This document shows positions 50,761 through 56,248 of a stretch of DNA of 56,248 nt, piece after piece (position 1 is the stretch's first letter; each line of letters opens with the position of its first letter). The stretch is from CAZKNF01 sp964554105 (lineage in GTDB: Bacteria > Bacteroidota > Rhodothermia > Rhodothermales > VXPQ01), in assembly GCA_964554105.1 (NCBI GenBank), contig CAZKNF010000017.1, positions 1 through 56,248 of the forward strand, read 5' to 3'. The translations under genes were made by a program, and so were the position numbers. The notes below the pieces were generated by a model. The model saw only the letters and a program-made list of their open reading frames with translations. It was not told the DNA's origin and did not search any database.

Positions 50761-52242
50761 CTAAAAATCCGTGTCGCGGAAGGCCTCGCGAACTACCTCT
50801 CGATCGTCGAACGGAAGCTTATCCGATCCTATCGTCTGGTGTGGCTCGTGGCCTCTGCCGGCTACGAGGATGACATCTCCGGGATCGCTCCGTACTGCGG
50901 CCTCGTAAATGGCAGCTCGACGGTCGACAATCCACCTCACGTTGTCGGGTTCGCTGAATCCGGCTCTGATATCGTTCAATATCGACTCTGCATCTTCCGT
51001 TCTCGGATTGTCGCTGGTCACGATGACGCGATCCGCGTATCGCTCAGCCACCGCACCCATCATCGGCCGCTTCTCTCTGTCGCGATCACCTCCACAACCA
51101 AAAATGCACCACAGCAATCCCTCGTCAGCTTTCGTATCGCGAATTGCCTGTAGCACATTCTCAAGTGCGTCCGGTGTGTGTGCGTAATCGACGACGGCCG
51201 TGACATCGTTACGTGAGCGGATTATCTCGAATCGACCGGGCACGGCCGGTGCAGCCGCCAGTGAGTTGAGTGCATCGATTCGATCGATATCCAACCCTCT
51301 TAAGACCGCGTACGCCGCACCGAGGTTGTAGGCGTTGAACCGTCCCACCAGTCGGAATTGTCGTTCCTCTCCGTCAAGCCGCATTCGCAAGCCATCGATA
51401 CGATTATCGACGATGTCGACCCGGGTGGAGGCAGCTTTTGAGAGCCCGTACGAGGACTTGCGTGCCTTCGTATTTTCTACCATCCGCGCACCGGCGGGAT
51501 CATCTATGTTGTAGACGGCAACTGCCTCCTCATTGAGTCCGTCAAAGAGTTTCTTCTTCGCTGCGAAGTAAGCGTCGAGCGTCTCGTGATAATCCAAATG
51601 ATCAAGCGTGAGATTGGTGAATACCGCCGCCTTGAAATCGATAGTTCGAGCGCGCTCCTGGTCCAGAGCATGGGACGAGACCTCCATTACACAGAACTCG
51701 CAACCGGCATCTGCCATTTCCCTAAACAATTTGTGCATCTCGAGCGCATCGGGTGTGGTGAGCTTGGAGGCGTGCACCTGGTCTCCGATCCGGACATCAA
51801 CGGTTCCGATGAGCCCCGCTGAGCGATCGAGCGTTGCGAGCGCGTAATGAAGAAGAAATGAGACGGTTGTTTTTCCGTTTGTGCCGGTAACGCCGATCAT
51901 CGTCATTGCCTCTGTGGGATCGCCGTAATAAGCCGCGGACAGCTCAGCGATAGCGGCACGAGCATTCGCTACGCGTACGAAGGCGATGCCGGGGAACCGT
52001 TTTTCGTGGTTCTCCGGCACCGCTTCGCACACGACAGCGATAGCTCCGTTTTGAACAGCCTTGTCAATGAACACGTGGCCGTCGGCATGAATTCCGCTGA
52101 TAGCCACGAATAAAGTGTTCGGACTGACCTTCCGGCTGTCATTCGCCAGATGGTCAATCGTCAGGTCGTCAAAGCTTCCCCTGCGCTCGCAAACGATTCC
52201 TACACGTTCCAGGCGGTTTACAAGCGTTTCTAACCGAATCAT
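50761..52242 (-). CDS. murE: UDP-MurNAc-tripeptide synthetase, meso-diaminopimelate type
   Basis: Third ligase: adds the diamino acid to UDP-MurNAc-L-Ala-D-Glu. The P-loop is GVTGTNGKTT (117-126). MEVSSHALDQERA and NLTLDHLDYHETLDAYFAAKKKLFD (the carbamylated-lysine region) are conserved. The substrate motif is DNPR (411-414, in SDNPRTEDAESIL), which indicates meso-DAP rather than L-lysine (usually DNPA or similar). Length is 493 residues. It is 104 bp downstream of ftsI and 36 bp upstream of mraY. murF, which normally follows murE, is absent here. The ATG at 52242 lacks a Shine-Dalgarno. Confidence 0.95.
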   Translation of the reverse strand: MIRLETLVNRLERVGIVCERRGSFDDLTIDHLANDSRKVSPNTLFVAISGIHADGHVFIDKAVQNGAIAVVCEAVPENHEKRFPGIAFVRVANARAAIAELSAAYYGDPTEAMTMIGVTGTNGKTTVSFLLHYALATLDRSAGLIGTVDVRIGDQVHASKLTTPDALEMHKLFREMADAGCEFCVMEVSSHALDQERARTIDFKAAVFTNLTLDHLDYHETLDAYFAAKKKLFDGLNEEAVAVYNIDDPAGARMVENTKARKSSYGLSKAASTRVDIVDNRIDGLRMRLDGEERQFRLVGRFNAYNLGAAYAVLRGLDIDRIDALNSLAAAPAVPGRFEIIRSRNDVTAVVDYAHTPDALENVLQAIRDTKADEGLLWCIFGCGGDRDREKRPMMGAVAERYADRVIVTSDNPRTEDAESILNDIRAGFSEPDNVRWIVDRRAAIYEAAVRSDPGDVILVAGRGHEPHQTIGSDKLPFDDREVVREAFRDTDF

Positions 52243-52346
52243 TCGCTCGCTCGATGTGCGGCATGGTCCAATCCAGATCCTTTTACGAGATCAGAGGTAG
52301 AGCCGCTCACGGCGTGTCTAAAATTTTGCATACCGTCTTCGCCGAT

Positions 52347-54437
52347 TCAACGAGAACGAATGGTCGCGCGGCCATGGATCGGCTGGCCGGGTGCCGGCGA
52401 TTGTGCGACAACTACACCCAAGCCGTCCAATGTCGCCTCGATACCGGCCGACCTCAGCCAGTGCAGTGCACTGCGGCTGCTGAGTCCTCGCACATCCGGC
52501 ATCTCCATTCTCTCGGTTAACGCACCGTCTGCCGACGTAAGTTTAACGGTTGCGAACGGGTGCGCGATGTCTCCGGCAGAAGGCTGCTGCTGGGCAACCT
52601 GCTGAACAATGCCGTCTGGTGCCCGAGCCTGGACGCGATATCCGGCAGAGCGCAACGTGCGTTCGGCGATCACGGTGGGAAGGCCTCGAACGTCAGGCAC
52701 CGCGAGATTGGCGTCCTTCGGTAGCTCGGTTGAAGGGGAAACCTGCCTGGCGATCTCCGGAAATGTTGAGATCCACCGCCTGGCGGCGCGCTCGAAAATC
52801 GGAGCGGCCGCCGAGCCGCCGTATTGTACTGAGCTTGGCTCGTCAAGAACGACTGCGAGAACAACTTTCGGATCATCTGCCGGGAAAAACCCCACGAATG
52901 ATGCGCGATACGCTCCATCCGCGTAGGAACCGTCGCGGACCTTGCGAGCCGTTCCCGTTTTGCCCGCAACGCGAAGTCCGTCGATTCTGGCGTTCACGGC
53001 GGTGCCTTCCGCCACTGCAAGCTCGAATGCCGGGAGCAGTGTGCGGGCTGTTTCTGGACGAAACGCGCGACGCACTGAATCCGGGCGGACTCGCCAGGTC
53101 GACTTGCCGGTTACGTCTCGTCGCTCCGAAACCACGTGCGGCTGCACGAGCAACCCGCCGTTTGCGAGCGCGGCATATGCTGTTGCCAGTTGAAGCGGCG
53201 TGACATCCACCTCATATCCGATGCCCACAGAGGTTAAGGTCGTTCGGCTCCAGGTTTCCGGACGCTTCAAGACACCGCCGACTTCGCCGGGAAGATCGAT
53301 CCACGTTGGATGCCCGAAACCGAGACTGCGGGCGTGTTGATAAATCGTTCCCGGCTTCATCTTCGAGACGACTCGCGCGACTCCCACGTTGCTCGATACA
53401 GCGATTACATCCCTGAACGATATCATCCCGTGCGCGTGCGTGTCATGAAGGGTACGTCCCTCAAGTACCGCCCATCCATCACCGGTATCGATCGAGTCTG
53501 CCATGGAGATGGCGCCCTGCTCGACCGCCGCTACAGCGGCTACGAGCTTGAAGGTCGAACCCGGCTCCAGCCGATCCGTGATGGCACGGTTTCTCCGCGC
53601 CTGCGCGCCGAAACCTGCCGGGCGATTTGGATCGTACGTCGGCACGTTGGCCATCGCGAGCACGGCTCCGTCCCTCGGATCCAATGCAACCGCGGAGCCC
53701 CAGGAAGCGCCGGTCTCGGCGACGCCATTCGCCAGCTCCTCTTCGAGGATTGTCTGTCGAATTAGATCGATGGTGAGAATTAGCGACTCGCCATGCTCCG
53801 GCTCCACCACTTTCCCCTGCACGAAAGCCTTTATGTGGCCGAGGCGATCCTTCTTCACGGCCCTATGGCCCGCGACGCCCTGCAAGTACTCGTCGTACTG
53901 GAGCTCGAGCCCCGACAATCCCTGCCCATCCGAGTTCACGTGGCCGAGGACGTGCGCCGCTGTAGGGCCATAGTTGTACCGCCGCGCGAACGTGGGAGCA
54001 TGTATAATTCCCGGTACGTTCCACGATTCGATCTCTTCCTTTTGCCGCTCCGAGATTCCACGAATCAGCCGGACGTACTGCGGGCTTTTCCGCCGGCGCA
54101 CCTTCGTACGGAAGGAGGCGGCCGAACGCCCTGTCAGCTTTGACAATCTTTCAAAGAACGAAGATTCTGTACTACTAAAACCGGTAACCGTCGGATCGAG
54201 CGCCAGATCGTACCGTGCCGTATTTACCGCCAGCACGCGCCCGCTTCTGTCTAGGATCGCTCCGCGTATCGCAGGAATATTGACATATGAACTCGCCTGT
54301 CTCTCGCCTTGCTCACGCAGCTCTTCTCCGTCCGACAGATGAATGCGCAGCACCTGAAAAACGACCAATACCGGGATGATGCTCAAGAGGGTGAGCACAA
54401 CGTACATCCGCGCAAGTATTTGATCTTTCGGTTCCAC
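52347..54437 (-). CDS. ftsI: Division transpeptidase FtsI/PBP with two PASTA domains
   Basis: Septal DD-transpeptidase that crosslinks peptidoglycan, working with FtsW. One membrane segment at about 11-33 is followed by the dimerisation (pedestal) domain. The transpeptidase motifs are STFK (Ser294, Lys297), SSN (348-350) and KTG (493-495). Two PASTA domains close the protein: VPDVRGLPTVIAERTLRSAGY (about 575-635) and MPDVRGLSSRSALHWLRSAG (about 643-696). E. coli FtsI lacks them; they are common in Gram-positive PBPs and Bacteroidota homologues, where they may bind peptidoglycan or lipid II. Length is 696 residues. It is 60 bp downstream of ftsL. Confidence 0.95.
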   Translation of the reverse strand: MEPKDQILARMYVVLTLLSIIPVLVVFQVLRIHLSDGEELREQGERQASSYVNIPAIRGAILDRSGRVLAVNTARYDLALDPTVTGFSSTESSFFERLSKLTGRSAASFRTKVRRRKSPQYVRLIRGISERQKEEIESWNVPGIIHAPTFARRYNYGPTAAHVLGHVNSDGQGLSGLELQYDEYLQGVAGHRAVKKDRLGHIKAFVQGKVVEPEHGESLILTIDLIRQTILEEELANGVAETGASWGSAVALDPRDGAVLAMANVPTYDPNRPAGFGAQARRNRAITDRLEPGSTFKLVAAVAAVEQGAISMADSIDTGDGWAVLEGRTLHDTHAHGMISFRDVIAVSSNVGVARVVSKMKPGTIYQHARSLGFGHPTWIDLPGEVGGVLKRPETWSRTTLTSVGIGYEVDVTPLQLATAYAALANGGLLVQPHVVSERRDVTGKSTWRVRPDSVRRAFRPETARTLLPAFELAVAEGTAVNARIDGLRVAGKTGTARKVRDGSYADGAYRASFVGFFPADDPKVVLAVVLDEPSSVQYGGSAAAPIFERAARRWISTFPEIARQVSPSTELPKDANLAVPDVRGLPTVIAERTLRSAGYRVQARAPDGIVQQVAQQQPSAGDIAHPFATVKLTSADGALTERMEMPDVRGLSSRSALHWLRSAGIEATLDGLGVVVAQSPAPGQPIHGRATIRSR

Positions 54438-54497
54438 GTAATCCTGCGTGAGCGGCGGCGATGACTGCTGTGCCTCTTCCTGCGCGGTGCATCTCCA

Positions 54498-54956
54498 TCA
54501 ATGGTTAACCTCGATCGTAGGGCCGTAAGTGACATCCTCTACGAGCCCGAGTTGACTCGCCCGCTCGTAGATGACACCTGGCCCGACCATTCGATCGAAA
54601 TCTCCCTTAAGTCGATTGTATTTCAGATGTAGCTCGAGATTTGTCCGTCGAAGCTGCTGGACATCCGCAAGAAGATCCTGCGTGGCATGTACGTGGCCGA
54701 TATAGGTTGTAAAAAGGCCTGCGAGTACTATGATCAGCAGCGCGAACCGCATCGTGGGGATGCGCGCGAGAATGGTTGCGCCCCGATTCCCTGCCGGTTG
54801 GCGCTTGTTCGCATTAGAGAGCTCGCTCCAGCCGGGAAGTGCGTCGGTTCGGCTTTCGCGTCGGTTTCGAAGGGACGGCTGCAGTCCGTTAGCCGGCCGC
54901 GGAGCCCTGGGCTTCCTTGCGCTGTACTGCTTTTTGTTTTGTCGTGCAACCGCCAT
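54498..54956 (-). CDS. ftsL: Cell division protein FtsL-like
   Basis: Small bitopic divisome protein that bridges FtsQ and FtsI/FtsW. From ATG at 54956 a basic, disordered cytoplasmic part of about 65 residues (rich in Arg, Gln, Pro, Asn) is followed by one membrane segment (FALLIIVLAGLFTTYIGHV) and a periplasmic coiled-coil (LLADVQQLRRTNLELHLKYNRL), the hallmark of FtsL. FtsL is poorly conserved, so assignment rests on this topology and the position between rsmH and ftsI. Length is 152 residues. The long cytoplasmic tail is unusual but occurs in related phyla. The frame is open to 54980. Confidence 0.8.
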   Translation of the reverse strand: MAVARQNKKQYSARKPRAPRPANGLQPSLRNRRESRTDALPGWSELSNANKRQPAGNRGATILARIPTMRFALLIIVLAGLFTTYIGHVHATQDLLADVQQLRRTNLELHLKYNRLKGDFDRMVGPGVIYERASQLGLVEDVTYGPTIEVNH

Positions 54957-55004
54957 TACGCACGTACTCCTCGATTTCAATGCGGGGTGCGACGGTGTTT
55001 CTGA

Positions 55005-55268
55005 TCAACCGTGCAGGCCCATGTAGCTGTTCGTAGATTGAAACGGCCGCGTCTCCGGAGTGGCGAATCGCTGGCCATAATTCCCAAAGTCCGGTTGCCT
55101 TTCTCCTTCATGTATGATCGCCGCGAGGCTGGTGGGTGACAGCTGCCACTGGCGTGCTTCACGCAAAAACATTCCGCGCAGCAGCGCCTCTGGCATGCCC
55201 GTCACCGGGTATCCCATCGACGACAACCACTCCACCACCGTGCCATTGATTTCAACCGTTGCTTCCAT
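55005..55268 (-). CDS. Unknown 87-codon ORF in the dcw cluster, between rsmH and ftsL
   Basis: I do not recognise this protein. It starts ATG at 55268 and reads VEINGTVVEWLSSMGYPVTGMPEALL, then helix-like LREARQWQLSPTSLAAIIHEGERQPDF, then a Pro/Thr/Ser-rich tail ending in MGLHG. No signal peptide or membrane segment is present. It lies 63 bp after the rsmH stop and 48 bp before the ftsL start, in the same orientation, so it is co-transcribed. In the classical order nothing lies between rsmH and ftsL. The reading frame has an ordinary start and codon character, but the short length leaves room for chance. Confidence 0.6.
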   Translation of the reverse strand: MEATVEINGTVVEWLSSMGYPVTGMPEALLRGMFLREARQWQLSPTSLAAIIHEGERQPDFGNYGQRFATPETRPFQSTNSYMGLHG

Positions 55269-55331
55269 CGTATCGTCCTGTTTTGCAAATGCCGATGCTC
55301 GAAAAACTGCCGACCGTCCGCCGTTCGCGCA

Positions 55332-56248
55332 TCAGGCTTGCCGCGGTGTTTCTGTACGCGTGCGTTCCGCAATGCGGAGCCGTGCGCTACGCGCCCTCGG
55401 ATTCGCCTCGATCTCAGCTTCGTCCGGCTGAATGGGCTTCCGTGTCAGCTCTTTCCACGGCGTGAGCAAATTGCCATAGAGGTCGCGCACCGGCTCTCCT
55501 TGAAAATTTCCGTATCTGAAAAACCGCTTTACACGCCGATCTTCCAGTGAATGATAGCTTATCACTACTGCGCGTCCGCCCGGCCGGATAAGATCGACCG
55601 ACGCCTCAAGCACACGTTCGAGCACTTCGAGCTCGCGGTTCACCGCAATTCGCAGTGCCTGGAAAACACGGGACAGGGACTTCACCTCATCACGTGTCGG
55701 CACGTGTTGCCGAATGACTTCCGCCAGGTCTTCCGTCGTCCTCAGGGGACGCGCAGCTACTATGGCTGAAGCGATCCGTCCGGACCGCGGCTCTTCGCCG
55801 TACGCAGACAGTAATTCTTTCAGCTCTCTCCGATCCCACGCGTTAGCGATGTCGTGGGCGGAAATCCCGGCATGAGGATCCATCCGCATGTCGAGCTCCG
55901 CATCGGAGGTATAGCTGAATCCGCGCTCAGCGGTATCGAGCTGATGAGACGAAACGCCGAGATCGAGCAAGAGCCCGTTGATCTCCGTCACGCCCACCTC
56001 CGCGAGCAATCGCTCGAGGTGCTCGAAGTTGCCCTGTAGGGCAGTGAACCGCTTGCGCTCAATATCGGCGGCGAGTAAGCTGCGAGCTGCTTCGAGCGCC
56101 TCGACATCTTGATCGATGCCGACCACCCTGCCTCTCGGTGATAAGACGTCTAACAGTGCAGCACTGTGGCCACCCCCACCCAGAGTAGCATCGACGTACA
56201 CGCCGCCGGATTCGGTTACAATTCCTTCGATTACAGCTTTATAAAGAA
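55332..56248 (-). CDS. rsmH: 16S rRNA (cytosine-1402-N4)-methyltransferase RsmH, 5' end outside window
   Basis: Methylates C1402 of 16S rRNA using S-adenosylmethionine; by tradition the first or second gene of the dcw cluster (MraW). VYVDATLGGGGHSAALLD is the SAM-binding signature. INGLLLDLGVSSHQLDTAERGFSY and LDMRMDP are diagnostic, as is VISYHSLEDRRVKRFFR. The frame stays open without a stop from GTG at 56201 to the right edge (upstream residues LYKAVIEGIVTESGG fit the usual RsmH N-terminus), so the true start lies beyond 56248. The visible part is 305 codons of an expected 310-330. mraZ, if present, would lie further right. Confidence 0.95.
   Translation of the reverse strand, partial: LYKAVIEGIVTESGGVYVDATLGGGGHSAALLDVLSPRGRVVGIDQDVEALEAARSLLAADIERKRFTALQGNFEHLERLLAEVGVTEINGLLLDLGVSSHQLDTAERGFSYTSDAELDMRMDPHAGISAHDIANAWDRRELKELLSAYGEEPRSGRIASAIVAARPLRTTEDLAEVIRQHVPTRDEVKSLSRVFQALRIAVNRELEVLERVLEASVDLIRPGGRAVVISYHSLEDRRVKRFFRYGNFQGEPVRDLYGNLLTPWKELTRKPIQPDEAEIEANPRARSARLRIAERTRTETPRQA

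Noticed and set aside
1..56248. Prophage, transposon, toxin-antitoxin or defence island
   Set aside because: No integrase, transposase, terminase, restriction, Cas or paired toxin/antitoxin genes were recognised among the proteins.

Overview
The window looks like a chromosomal segment of a Bacteroidota-type bacterium, most likely from the Rhodothermia (Salinibacter/Rhodothermus side). This is inferred from gene content; no phylogeny was run. The pointers are a PorX-type response regulator fused to an alkaline-phosphatase/PglZ domain, a Rho factor with a very long Arg/Gln/Asn/Asp-rich insertion, a division transpeptidase carrying PASTA domains, many lipoproteins, an MurE with the meso-DAP motif, and many starts without a clear Shine-Dalgarno sequence. 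I see no insertion sequence, prophage, CRISPR array, tRNA or rRNA. The region is mostly housekeeping.

Layout, left to right. (1) 151-3851, minus strand: CCA-adding enzyme, a Gfo/Idh/MocA-like oxidoreductase and a penicillin-recognising serine hydrolase lipoprotein. (2) 3902-7635, plus strand: a complete ferric-iron ABC importer (binding lipoprotein, fused permease, ATPase). It diverges from the serine hydrolase across a 21-bp palindrome that is a good candidate metalloregulator box. (3) 7765-19388: mixed single genes, namely a small membrane protein, a Rieske-FAD reductase, a TlpA-like thioredoxin, a secreted unknown, an amidohydrolase, NadE, RuvA, a CbpA-type DnaJ, biotin carboxylase, an O-methyltransferase and TrmB. 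(4) 19403-23907: M48 lipoprotein protease, phosphoglucomutase with an acidic unknown gene, and a WG-repeat lipoprotein. (5) 24050-27434: a porX-tsaE-folC operon. (6) 27945-30052: rho, interrupted by a 100-N scaffold gap whose two flanks are the same 55 bp. Collapsing that overlap restores one 650-codon frame. (7) 30097-34123: HAD phosphatase, TolC-like outer-membrane protein, MlaC-like protein and a glycosyltransferase-like protein, convergent with a TIM-barrel-like/multi-TM protein. (8) 36154-40758: RND adaptor plus RND pump, closed by a strong terminator. (9) 40962-56248, minus strand: the division and cell-wall (dcw) cluster, transcribed rsmH - unknown 87-codon ORF - ftsL - ftsI - murE - mraY - murD - ftsW - murG - murC - ftsQ - ftsA - ftsZ. 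rsmH runs off the right edge. murF and ddl are absent from the expected places.

How the genes work together: the dcw cluster makes lipid II (MurE, MurD, MraY, MurG, with MurC for the first ligation), polymerises and crosslinks it at the septum (FtsW, FtsI), and builds the ring and its links (FtsZ, FtsA, FtsQ, FtsL). The TolC-like protein could serve as outer-membrane exit for the RND pump 5 kb away, though the two are not in one operon.

No clearly new defence or mobile system is visible. The most unusual items are the Rho insertion with its assembly artefact, the candidate iron-box palindrome, the tandem C-terminal repeat on the CCA enzyme, the 87-codon ORF inside the dcw cluster, and the TIM-barrel/membrane fusion protein.
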